Shown one piece after another: positions 52,822-63,050 of a stretch of 64,000 nucleotides of DNA. The position numbers were made by a program, and so were the translations under genes. The stretch is from the NCBI RefSeq assembly GCF_036786105.1, contig NZ_DAIQRQ010000019.1:1-64000 (forward strand). Reading direction: 5' to 3'. This stretch comes from Ohtaekwangia sp036786105 (GTDB lineage Bacteria; Bacteroidota; Bacteroidia; Cytophagales; Cyclobacteriaceae). Numbering within the stretch: the stretch's first letter is position 1; every line of letters begins with the position of its first letter. The notes under the pieces are model-generated. The model saw nothing but the letters and a program-made list of their open reading frames with translations. It searched no databases and was not told the origin of the DNA.

Positions 52822-55800
52822 ATGGGTTTATTTTACTCAGGATTATTCAGAAGCGTTCGCCATTTAAAACTTGTTTTGTTGTTGACAATTTCAGGTTATG
52901 CCTATTGTTCACCCTATTTTACTGACAAGGATTCGACAAGTGTAAGATCAGGGGAAGAAGACAAAGCTGAGCTGCTCCGGGCCTTCCCCCAGCTTGGCTA
53001 TTTATCTGAAAATTTTCTCTTACCCCAACAAACCAGTGAACTTACACAAGAATACCTGAACAGTTATGTTGGCCAGAGTAAAGATGTAGCGTCTCTAAAG
53101 GCAACTGCCAAAGATGCTTTCGATAAACTTGAAGCGCTGGGAAATTATGTAAGTGAATTAAGACCGGATGGATTGTTTGAATTACCGGTAGGTATAAAAA
53201 AAGTTGTTAACAGCACTACGGTTACGATAGCCGTTAGCCAGGTTAAATTTGGCGCTGACTATGCTGAGCTAACAGCCTTTGCAAAGATTGAAATACCGCA
53301 AGAACCGAAAGAATTATTCTTTGGGCTTGAAGGTATAAAGCTTACCTACCAGGGAGGGATTGTTGGAGATGCTAAACTGGTGTTGCTGGGCGATTTGCCG
53401 ATACGCATTAACGGCGGTTCGAGTGCCTTGATATTAAAAGGCGGAAACAACATAAAACAGCCTGCGTCTGCCAGTTCGCAAACCTATCTCGCATTCGACT
53501 GTAATGGCTTTAAGGAATTGGGAATATCGGCCGATGTTGAATTTCCCAGAAGTTTACTGATACCGGTAGATGCAAATGGCAAACCGTATGAAAGCCCGGA
53601 TAAAAGAGTTAAAGGATCTTTTTCAACCATAGTAGCCGACTGGAGCGATATACTGATTGAGTTAAGTCTTCCTGATTTTGAGATACCCGAACTGAGCGGT
53701 GTCATTTTTAATGTCAATACTGCCGTGTTGGATCTTAGCGATCTGCGCAACAGCCCCTCAATAGTATACCCGCGCAATTATGAAACAAACTACATGGTGC
53801 CCAACAGCCCTGAACTGTGGCGTGGTGTATACGCAAAAAATATAAGTATAACATTACCTTCCCAGTTCAAGGATAAATCGGATACAAACAAAAGGATTTC
53901 CTTTACCGGCTTTAATATGCTTATCGACAACAATGGATTGTCGGGTACTTTTGTGGGAAAGAATATTCTTCCTATATCTAAAGGCACCGCATCAGGTTGG
54001 AAGTTTTCAGTGGATCAGATCAGTATATCGCTTGAAGCGAATAATCTTACCGAAGCTTCCTTTAATGGGTTGATCGGTCTCCCGGTTGCCGAGAAAGATA
54101 CATTTGCCTACGAGGGCATTATGATGCCCGATAAATATCTCCTTAATGTCAAAACAGTTAACAAGTTCAGGTTTACCGTCTGGAATGCCGAAGTAGAGAT
54201 TGATCCGAACTCGTATGTTCAGTTGCAGGTGGTTGATGACAAGTTTGAACCCGAAGCCATGTTGCACGGACGCATGGGCTTGAAGCTCTCAAAAGATGAA
54301 AATGGAAAGTCGTTGGGTGAATTTAAAGGTATAGAATTCAAGTCTCTTCACCTGATGACAGAAAGCCCTTACCTGGAAGTGGAGTACTTTGGCTATAAAG
54401 GCGAGGTAAAATTTGCAGACTTCCCGGTGTCGTTAGACGATATAGCGGTTACTGCCATGAATGGCAAAGCAAAGCTTGGCTTCACGATCAAGCTCAACCT
54501 GATGGAAGCTCAATTCGGAGGAAGTGCCCGCGTGGAAGTGAAGGGCGTTCTTAAAAAAGAAGACAATGGCGATCAGTCCTGGAAGTATGACGGTATAAAT
54601 ATTGGCGCAATCTCTATCAACGCAACGATAAGCGGTTGTTTAAAGATAGCCGGCACGATTGTAATGATGGATGACGACCCGGTATATGGCAATGGTATAG
54701 CCGGAAAACTGGATGCCACCTTTATCCCCATTAAAGTAGATGTAAAAGCGCGAGCCATTTTTGGAGCCAGGGATTTTCGCTACTGGCTTGTAGACGGATC
54801 GGTGTCGTATGGCGATGGTATTCCGGTTGTGGGGCCGTTTCGTATTCACGGATTTGGCGGTGGTGCGTTTTACCGCATGAAAAAGACAACGGATTCCAAA
54901 GGGCTTACGGCTATAGGACTGGATTACGTTCCGGATGCAAACACTTATTTTGGTATTAAGGCAGCCGTTTTGTTCAATGTGTTTACCCGCAGCGTTGTAG
55001 ACGGTGAAGCTTCTTTTGAGATCGGGTTTAATAAAAACATGGGGCTTAGCTATATCGGCTTTTATGGCGATGCCCGCTTTGTAGGGAAGATACCCGGCAC
55101 CGAAAATATAGGGGAGTATGTAGAGCAACTGCAGAAGACCTATACTGAGTATGAAAATGCGTATGTAAAGGATAATCCTTTACTGGCAAAAGCATTGGAG
55201 AATATGAAGGTAAATGAACCCTCCAAAGCAGCCGAAACACTTATGGGCGATGTAAAGAAGCTGGGACAGGATGGAACCATTTCGGCACATGTTGGCATCA
55301 TGATGGATTTTACATCGCAAACATTTCACTCAACATTCGATGTATATGTTAATGTAGCCGGAGGTTTATTGCGTGGTGTGGGCAATGGAAACAGAGCAGG
55401 ATGGTCTGTTATGCACATCGCACCCGGTGAATATTACCTGTATATGGGAACACCGGTAGACCCGATCGGTATTCAGTTTGGTATAGGAAGCTTCAGTACC
55501 AAGACCCTCGGTTATTTTATGACAGGAAGCAAAGTACTGGACTCACCGCCTCCGCCACAGGCCGTTGCCGATATTCTCGGTATAGAACTGCAGAAGCTTG
55601 ACTATATGCGCGACCTGAATGCACTGAGCGATGGCCGCGGCATTGCATTCGGTACAAGCTTCGCCATCGAAACCGGCGACATCAACATTGCTATACTATA
55701 TGCCAACTTCAGGGCCGGGGCCGGTTTTGATGTGATGCTGCGCGACTATGGAGATGCGCATTGTGAAGGAAGCAGTGAACCCATCGGGATAGGCGGATGG

Positions 55801-57486
55801 TATTCTACCGGGCAGGCGTATGCATACCTTCAGGGAGAAGTGGGTGTTTCCATCAGGCTGTTTGGTTTTAAAAAGAAGTTCTCTGTGTTAAAAGGAAGCT
55901 CGGCAGTTTTACTGCAATCAAAATTACCCAGCCCAACCGTGTTGAAAGGTTATTTAGCGGTTAAGGTTGATGTGCTGGGCGGATTGGTGAGTGGCAATTT
56001 CCGGTTAAAGATTGAGTTTGGTAATGATTGCCATATAGTAAATGATTCTGGTAGTCCGCTGGTGCTGAATGTTATCTCAGACATGAAACCAATTGACCAG
56101 TCAAAAAGTATAGATGTGTTTGCCGCGCCCCAGGTTGCCTTTAACATGCGCATGGAGCAACCTTTCTCTGTAGATGACGACAACGGAACCAAAACCTACC
56201 GCGTCCGCCTTGAGGAATTTACAGTTACCGACAACGGGCAGGTTGTGCCGGGTAAAATAGTATGGAACAGCACGCACGACATTGCTACTTATTACTCTAC
56301 GGAAGTTTTACCCCCGCAGAAAACACTCAAGGCTTCCGTGCGCGTGAGCTTCGAAATTCAGCAAGGGCAAACATGGCAACCAGTTTTAGATCAGGGTAAA
56401 AAAGCAGAGGAGATAAAAGAAGTATCCTTTACAACGGGAACGGCACCCGAGAATATACCGCTATCAAATATAGAATATGCATACCCGGTCGTAGAGCAGC
56501 ATAACTATTACAGAGATGAGAGTACATCCGGATATATTCAGCTAAAACGCGGACAGTCTTATTTGTTTTCACCCGAGTGGAAATATGAGATCCGTATCGG
56601 AAGACCGGATAAAACTTCATTCAATCAATCGATACAGTATAATACATCCGAAAGACGTATAGACTTTACGCTCAATCAGCTCGATCTTTCATCCACTTAT
56701 TATATCGGTCTTATCGCGATGCCCGCCAATACAGCGGCAGCCACGGCAACACCGGCGGTGGTGGAACAATCGATTAAAACAGAGGGTGCCGAACTTACCG
56801 TGAAGAACAACCAGGCAGGCGATGTACTGCAGGTAGGATTGGGTAAAAGTCTGGTGGATTATTCTTTTAGCACCAGCAAACATGCATTATTTGCTGATAA
56901 GATAAACAAGCTGAGCATTCAGGATCCGTTTGTTGGCAAGGTGTCTTCCGATGTAATCAATCTACAACCCTTGATGAAATCTTATGAGCCGTTTGATATA
57001 CAGGAACTGACAGGAACGGTTTATACAAACGAAGAACCGCTTGTTATGGCGGCCGCGATAGCAGATGATCCCTACTACAAGGAAGATATCTATACTCATA
57101 TTTATCGGGATTATCCGATAGCCAACCGAATTACACTCACGAATCGCGACACTACAGAACTAGGGCTATATCCTTCGCGTGCTTTGCCACTGATGTCGCT
57201 TTATGTGGATCAGGCAGGCAGTGAAAGTGCTGGTGCCCTGCTAAGCACCCGTATGCCTTATATATATGACTTGCCCAGAATATACTACCAGGATTTTAGA
57301 GATCTGCAGGCACAGGTAGTAAACAGGTTTCTGGGTACGCCACAGCAAAGCCAATACGCCTATATCATCATGGAATCTTTTCCTTTTATGCGCTATGGTA
57401 CTTACAAGGTTAATTTTCAATATGTAATGCCGGGTGGTAAAAAAGGTTCTTCGGCTGTGTTCTCTTACTTTAATCCGATCCGGTAA
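52822..57486 (+). CDS. Giant beta-rich secreted protein of the TANFOR-type cluster (1554 aa)
   Basis: The product begins MGLFYSGLFRSVRHLKLVLLLTISGYAYCS, a probable signal peptide, and is otherwise soluble. I do not recognise any domain. The N-terminal 100 residues are helical (SELTQEYLNSYVGQSKDVASLKATAKDAFDKLEALGNYV). About residues 110-1080 are dominated by alternating strands with glycine and aspartate, often with a basic-hydrophobic pattern (GSFSTIVADWSDILIELSLPDFEIPELSG; FGGGAFYRMKKT), suggesting an extended beta-solenoid or sheet. The last 450 residues are Ig-like (KASVRVSFEIQQGQTWQPVL). There is no T9SS C-terminal domain and no catalytic motif. Its stop is 1 bp before the Fn3 gene start, so translation is probably coupled. 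An envelope scaffold or conduit function is inferred from size and context only. Confidence 0.75.
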   Translation: MGLFYSGLFRSVRHLKLVLLLTISGYAYCSPYFTDKDSTSVRSGEEDKAELLRAFPQLGYLSENFLLPQQTSELTQEYLNSYVGQSKDVASLKATAKDAFDKLEALGNYVSELRPDGLFELPVGIKKVVNSTTVTIAVSQVKFGADYAELTAFAKIEIPQEPKELFFGLEGIKLTYQGGIVGDAKLVLLGDLPIRINGGSSALILKGGNNIKQPASASSQTYLAFDCNGFKELGISADVEFPRSLLIPVDANGKPYESPDKRVKGSFSTIVADWSDILIELSLPDFEIPELSGVIFNVNTAVLDLSDLRNSPSIVYPRNYETNYMVPNSPELWRGVYAKNISITLPSQFKDKSDTNKRISFTGFNMLIDNNGLSGTFVGKNILPISKGTASGWKFSVDQISISLEANNLTEASFNGLIGLPVAEKDTFAYEGIMMPDKYLLNVKTVNKFRFTVWNAEVEIDPNSYVQLQVVDDKFEPEAMLHGRMGLKLSKDENGKSLGEFKGIEFKSLHLMTESPYLEVEYFGYKGEVKFADFPVSLDDIAVTAMNGKAKLGFTIKLNLMEAQFGGSARVEVKGVLKKEDNGDQSWKYDGINIGAISINATISGCLKIAGTIVMMDDDPVYGNGIAGKLDATFIPIKVDVKARAIFGARDFRYWLVDGSVSYGDGIPVVGPFRIHGFGGGAFYRMKKTTDSKGLTAIGLDYVPDANTYFGIKAAVLFNVFTRSVVDGEASFEIGFNKNMGLSYIGFYGDARFVGKIPGTENIGEYVEQLQKTYTEYENAYVKDNPLLAKALENMKVNEPSKAAETLMGDVKKLGQDGTISAHVGIMMDFTSQTFHSTFDVYVNVAGGLLRGVGNGNRAGWSVMHIAPGEYYLYMGTPVDPIGIQFGIGSFSTKTLGYFMTGSKVLDSPPPPQAVADILGIELQKLDYMRDLNALSDGRGIAFGTSFAIETGDINIAILYANFRAGAGFDVMLRDYGDAHCEGSSEPIGIGGWYSTGQAYAYLQGEVGVSIRLFGFKKKFSVLKGSSAVLLQSKLPSPTVLKGYLAVKVDVLGGLVSGNFRLKIEFGNDCHIVNDSGSPLVLNVISDMKPIDQSKSIDVFAAPQVAFNMRMEQPFSVDDDNGTKTYRVRLEEFTVTDNGQVVPGKIVWNSTHDIATYYSTEVLPPQKTLKASVRVSFEIQQGQTWQPVLDQGKKAEEIKEVSFTTGTAPENIPLSNIEYAYPVVEQHNYYRDESTSGYIQLKRGQSYLFSPEWKYEIRIGRPDKTSFNQSIQYNTSERRIDFTLNQLDLSSTYYIGLIAMPANTAAATATPAVVEQSIKTEGAELTVKNNQAGDVLQVGLGKSLVDYSFSTSKHALFADKINKLSIQDPFVGKVSSDVINLQPLMKSYEPFDIQELTGTVYTNEEPLVMAAAIADDPYYKEDIYTHIYRDYPIANRITLTNRDTTELGLYPSRALPLMSLYVDQAGSESAGALLSTRMPYIYDLPRIYYQDFRDLQAQVVNRFLGTPQQSQYAYIIMESFPFMRYGTYKVNFQYVMPGGKKGSSAVFSYFNPIR

Positions 57487-57487
57487 C

Positions 57488-59557
57488 ATGAAAAGCGTTT
57501 GTAAAAGTATTCTGTTACTCGCTATATATTTCTTCTGCATGCACGCGCATGCGCAACACGCTACGGCTATTCGTGCCGTGGCACGGGCACAGCAAAAGCA
57601 AATTCTGATCCGCTGGGGAGCCAGCAATGCACAAGCCTGGAGAGCATTGAACAAATATGGTTTTTCAGTTTCACGCTTTACGGTTATCCGTGATAAAAGC
57701 ATGCTGGCTAAACCTGAGCGAAAAGACATAGGAGTATTTAAGCCTAAAGCATTAGCCTTGTGGGAAACCCTGGTGAACCAGGATGAAAATGCCGCCATTA
57801 TAGCACAAGCGTTATATGGCGATAGTTTTGATGTATCCGGTAAAGATGATCAGGGCATTTTATCAACCGTAAACAAAGCACAGGAAGCAGAACAGCGTTT
57901 TGCGCTTTCGCTATATGCTGCCGACCGGAGTTTTGAAGCTGCACTATTTGCAGGGTGGGGGCTCGTTGACGCAGACGTAAAGCAAAACGAGAAATATTTA
58001 TACCGCATAAAATCATTAGTGCCGGCTAATGTTTTATTCATCGATTCAACCGCAGTGTTCATCAGCCCTGCCGATTTTAAGCCACTACCAGCGGTTACAG
58101 ATATAGCCGCTTTCTTTGGCGACAAAGCTGCTACACTTAGCTGGGACTACAACGGGTTGAAAGATTATTACAACGCTTATTTCATTGAGCGTTCCTCTGA
58201 CGGGACAAATTTTTACAGGGTTACCGAAAGACCGGTTACAAAAATAAGTGAACAGGGTAATAAGCGAGCTGCGGCACGTGTGCACTATGTTGACACACTG
58301 GGTATGAACAATGTTAAATATTATTACCGGGTGCGCGGTGTTACAACCTTTGGCGAAGTAGGGCCGCCATCGGAAGCTGTCTCCGGTATAGGGAAGAAAA
58401 TGCTAACCTATGTTCCGCACATTATACGTTCCGTGGTTGACGAAACCGGTAGCCTTCTTATTGAATGGGAATTTGATGACGCTGGAAATTCTCTTATTAA
58501 AAGTTTTACATTGAATCAATCACAGACGGAGCAGGGGCCTTACTTTCCGGTGATTGAAAATATAGGTGCAACAAAGCGATCCTTGCGTTACGATAAGTTA
58601 TTTCCTGCCAATTACTTTACCATTACAGCTGTTGCGATCGATGGAGAGTCGCGTACTTCCATGCCGGTATTGGTGCAGCCATTGGATAGTATACCGCCAC
58701 AGGCGCCTGCCGGTGTAAAAGTAAAAATTGATTCATCGGGTGTCGCCATTATATCGTGGACACCTAATACCGAAAAAGACTTGCATGGCTATAAAGTGTT
58801 CAGAATGTATTCGAGAAATTCTGAGCTTACTCCATTAACCGATTCTATATTCTTGGGTACATCTTTCGTTGATACGGTGAGCATGCGCCTCACCAATCGC
58901 AAAGTTTTCTATGCGGTAACGGCATTGGACAAGCGCTATAATCAATCGAAATTTTCTACGCTCATCACGGCTATCAAACCGGATGTTGTGCCGCCTACAT
59001 CACCCGTCTTTACGAAATACGAATTGTTCGATTACCAGGTGAAATTATCGTGGGCTGATTCACATGATGAAGATGTGGCCTCGCATTCATTATTCAGAAA
59101 AGCCGATACTGAAAAAGATTGGCGACTCGTAGCAAAATTCAATGCGAGCACGCCCGGTAAATATACAGATGTAGCAGTTCAGAGAGGCCATCTCTATACC
59201 TATACATTAGTCAGCAAAGATTCAAGCGGCCTGGAATCATTGCCAGCCACCCCGGTAAGTATAAAGGTAGCAGGTGATCCGGACGACATCACCGTAAATA
59301 TGTTTAATGCCTATGTAGATCGCGATAAGCATTACATCGAGTTATTCTGGAAGGATGGCTTGAACAACGTAGAAGAGTATCAGCTCTACAGGCAAAAGAA
59401 AGGCGAGCCGGTTACGCTGTGGCGAATAATGAAGCAAGATGAAAGGCGCACAGTAGACGAGGCGCTCGCGGTCAATACAGAATATACATACGGCATACGG
59501 GTGGTAACAAAGGCCGGACAGATGAGCCGTATGAAATGGGTTGTGGTAAAATATTAA
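57488..59557 (+). CDS. Fibronectin type III-rich secreted protein (689 aa)
   Basis: From ATG 57488 the product has a signal peptide (FFCMHAHAQ) and an N-terminal domain of about 170 residues with a fn3-like opening IRWGASNAQAWRALNKYGFS followed by a helical part (NKAQEAEQRFALSLYAADRSFEAALFAG). About five Fn3 modules then follow, each with a strand pattern such as AATLSWDYNGLKDYYNAYFIERSSDG and KYYYRVRGVTTFGE. No T9SS sorting domain is present, so it may stay in the periplasm or be carried by a partner. The frame opens upstream at 57434, but that overlaps the previous gene. It starts 1 bp after the 1554-residue protein and ends 13 bp before the SprB-type gene. The combination recurs in Bacteroidota genomes (from memory), but no function is assigned. 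Confidence 0.78.
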   Translation: MKSVCKSILLLAIYFFCMHAHAQHATAIRAVARAQQKQILIRWGASNAQAWRALNKYGFSVSRFTVIRDKSMLAKPERKDIGVFKPKALALWETLVNQDENAAIIAQALYGDSFDVSGKDDQGILSTVNKAQEAEQRFALSLYAADRSFEAALFAGWGLVDADVKQNEKYLYRIKSLVPANVLFIDSTAVFISPADFKPLPAVTDIAAFFGDKAATLSWDYNGLKDYYNAYFIERSSDGTNFYRVTERPVTKISEQGNKRAAARVHYVDTLGMNNVKYYYRVRGVTTFGEVGPPSEAVSGIGKKMLTYVPHIIRSVVDETGSLLIEWEFDDAGNSLIKSFTLNQSQTEQGPYFPVIENIGATKRSLRYDKLFPANYFTITAVAIDGESRTSMPVLVQPLDSIPPQAPAGVKVKIDSSGVAIISWTPNTEKDLHGYKVFRMYSRNSELTPLTDSIFLGTSFVDTVSMRLTNRKVFYAVTALDKRYNQSKFSTLITAIKPDVVPPTSPVFTKYELFDYQVKLSWADSHDEDVASHSLFRKADTEKDWRLVAKFNASTPGKYTDVAVQRGHLYTYTLVSKDSSGLESLPATPVSIKVAGDPDDITVNMFNAYVDRDKHYIELFWKDGLNNVEEYQLYRQKKGEPVTLWRIMKQDERRTVDEALAVNTEYTYGIRVVTKAGQMSRMKWVVVKY

Positions 59558-59570
59558 TGATTCGATCCTG

Positions 59571-62500
59571 ATGAGATTTATGAAAAGGTTAGTTCAAGTC
59601 ATGCTTTTCCTGGTAGCCTCACATGCCGTGGCACAAGCCGATTTTGCGAATGGCTATGTAATTACAGTGTCAGGGTATTTGGCTCCGGACANNNNNNNNN
59701 NNNNNNNNNNNNNNNNNNNNNNNNNNNNNNNNNNNNNNNNNNNNNNNNNNNNNNNNNNNNNNNNNNNNNNNNNNNNNNNNNNNNNNNNNNNCTCAATGTC
59801 AGTGCCCAATTGGTAAACGACTCTAACGAGAATGTAGATGTACCATTGAATCCTGATGATTTCTGTTCTTCGATAAGTCCCCTTTATACAACGGACTATA
59901 AAACGAACTATAACTATTCATTGAGCACATCTTTCAGCGATAATACATCTGCTGTTATGTTGAGCGGAAGTACACCATACTTTTCGGGAGGAAGTGCCAT
60001 CAGCAATCAAACCTCAATTTTGACCTCATCCGGTAAATACCCGCTGTCTTTTACCCTGAGTACAAGCGGTGGTGTGTCTAAATATTATGTCGATTCAGGA
60101 GGGGAAGGAGGAGGAGGCTCTGTTCAGTGCGGCCCGGAAGTTCAGGTTACTACGTTCAATACATTTACAATAACCAACCCGGGCCTTGAAGAAGACACCA
60201 CATTCAATTTTAAATTATACAGTGCAGCCGGTACAAGTAACATCACCGTTAAAATTGATAACTATGGCTTTCCCATAAAGTGCAATAGCGGAATTTTACC
60301 CTCCGATACCAGCAGCCGTGTCATGCTGGTGGGGCCCAGTCCCAATGTGCCTTCATTTTATCATTGGGTATATAGTACAGATGGCGTGCACTGGACTGAT
60401 CTTCCATCGAAATTTCAAGGAAAGAATCGCATCCGGGTATCGGGTTACGATCTGTTAGGGGATGGTTTTATCGACTATCACAATCATAGTATATTCTTTA
60501 AAATCGTGATTGATTGCAATGGTGGTGAGTCGGAAACCCTCACACTTTCAGGACGATTATCCGCCCCTAACATTGTGTCTATACTACCCATGCCCGACAG
60601 ATGTTATGCAGTGGAAAGAGATGGAGCATTTAAGATTACCTTTAGCAGGGCGCTCCATGTTCCGGCAACCGGAAATAAAGAGCAACTCATTGTAACTGCG
60701 CGCGACTTAAGCAATGCAAATCCGCCGGATCAAATCCTGGATGTAACATTGGATGAAAACAACAGCTTTACCTGGCCCAGACGCTTACAATCTGATAAGG
60801 AATATGAGATAAGCCTCTTGGGTAAATTTCAGGATGCAGCTACCTATACCGATAACCCAGTAAAACATTATGGTACTGTAAAACTGATGCGCCCCACGCC
60901 TGTGTCTTCTGATATTACTGCTCAGGCTGTTCACTGTTACGGTGGTGGCGATGGAAAGATCAACATTGTTGTGCGCGGCGGTGCAGGAAACTATAGCTTC
61001 GAATCGGTAAAGACCGGTTCGGGCGATACGATTCGAATTTCATTAGGGACAGATACTACCTATATACATAATTTTCTGTATAGCGGTACCTATAGGATTG
61101 ACCTCCGGGATGGCAATAACTGCAGCGACCGGGCCGGAATAAAAAGTATACTGGTTAGTCAGCCAGACGATTCGCTGCACGTAGCGTATTCGCATCCGGT
61201 AGATCCACTGGCGTATGGCTATACAGACGGGTATATAGAGACGATTCTTACAGGCGGCACACCCAATCCCGACAAAAGCTATACGGTACAATGGTACGAC
61301 CCTTCCAATATTCTTCCTGATGCCCTGTATAACAACAGCCCGCTTTCAGAAGGCTATCAGGCCAATATCGATAGCCTCGGTGATGGATACTATATACTCA
61401 AAGCGTACGACAGCCAGTATGCGCTGGCCCATCCCGATCATCGAAAAGGCTGTTGGGTAGAAAGTGATACGTTTCACCTGATTCAACCGCCACCCTTGGT
61501 AATCACGTTGCGCGAAAATCATTTTATAAACTGCCATGGATTCGATAATGGAGAAATAGCAGCCCATGCGGAGGGAGGTATAAGATTACCCAACGGATTG
61601 CCCTATATATACGAGTGGCTTATAGAAAACGAGGGCGTAACGCAACCTGTTCAGCAAAGCGATAGCATTGCTATAGGATTGCGAACCGGTATATATCGTC
61701 TGCGGATCACGGATAAAAATAATATTCACAAATTATCGGCTCCGTTTTTACTCGTGGAGCCCGATGTACTGGAGAGCCAGGTTACCACTACACCGGTAAG
61801 TTGTAGTGCGGGTGCGGATGGTACGGCAAATGTACTGGTAAAAGGAGGCACATTGCCCTATCATTATGAGTGGTCTACCGGAGACAATACATCATCAACC
61901 GTAACGCAGCTTATTGAAGGTACCTATTTTGTTTTCGTTACCGACATCCGAGGGTGCACGACCACCGCATCCGGTAAAGTTGCCACACCGTATCCTTTGC
62001 AAGTAGACAGCGTGTTAACTCCACCGCAGTGTTTCGGTTATCATGATGGTGCCATCAATATCACCGTGCAGGATGGAACACCACCTTACGCATTTGAATG
62101 GAGCAACGGGAAGCTTACGGAAGACATTGCCGGACTCAGCGAGGGCAGTTACCGTGTTGTGATAATCGATAAGAACAATTGCCGCAGTTACCGGGAGTAT
62201 ACATTGGAAGATCCCGAACAGGTTATTATAAACCTCGGACCAGACCGTTATTTATGCAACGATCAACAGTATACCGCCGATGCCTCGATAAAGGATGGCG
62301 ATGCACAGTATACATGGCAAGGGCCTCACGGATTTACAGCGAGCACACCGAAAGTCGTCATCGATCAGGAAGGAACGTATACCGTGAATGCTACGGATTC
62401 GCACGGATGTAACGCAAAAGATGATTTATCGATAACGCGCATCGGCATCGACATAAACTCTGAATTTATTGTAAGTACACAGGTATTTGCTGAACAAGAG

Positions 62501-62992
62501 GTAACCTTGTTAAACATCAGTGCGCCTGCTCCAGACAGTGTGCAGTGGCTGCTGGATGGCCAGCCCGGAATAAGGTTTGATGAAAAACAAAGTAACAAAG
62601 CTGTTGTGGTTTTTGAAGCCGATGGTACCTATACTCTTTACCTGAAAACATTCCGCCAGGGATGTGAGGAAGTATCTTCGAAAACCATAACCGTAGTGGG
62701 TAAATCTATTCAAGAGCAGACCACCCAAAAAGAACCTTTTATAGAAAGATTTACCGTAGCACCCAACCCATCAGCAGGGGTTTTTACCGTAAGTGTTGAC
62801 TTGCTCGAAGTATCGTCTATACGCCTGCGGTTAATACCATTAACGAGCAACGTTGCCGTGAGTGATCGCGCCGAACAAGGAAGCGATCAATACGAATTGC
62901 CTTATACGCTTGATCTGGCAGCAGGAACCTATATTTTATTGCTGGAAACTCCGAAAGGAAACAGCCTTTTGAAAATTGTGATTTACGAATGA
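59571..62992 (+). CDS. SprB-repeat/T9SS sorted protein, interrupted by an assembly gap
   Basis: The N-terminal part, MRFMKRLVQVMLFLVASHAVAQADFANGYV with a signal peptide, runs into the 100-N gap at 59692. Reading resumes at 59792 in another frame, as expected when the true gap length is unknown, so this is treated as one gene. The C-terminal part of about 1060 residues has a beta-rich region, then four SprB-type repeats (CYGGGDGKINIVVRGGAG; CHGFDNGEIAAHAEGG; CSAGADGTANVLVKGGTLPYHYEWSTG; CFGYHDGAINITVQDGTPPYAFEWSNG), a PKD-like unit and a type A T9SS C-terminal domain (VAPNPSAGVFTV). SprB repeats occur in the gliding adhesin SprB and many surface proteins, so surface display by the T9SS is likely. 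It is the third gene of the cluster. Confidence 0.8.
59692..59791. other. Assembly gap of 100 N inside the SprB-type gene
   Basis: Unlike the other two gaps, its flanks show no shared sequence, so real coding DNA is probably missing between residue 40 and the resumed frame. Confidence 0.95.
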
Positions 62993-63050
62993 TGCTGATA
63001 TCTGTAAATACGATCGATGCATCATGGGCAGTATATATAATTAAGTTGAT

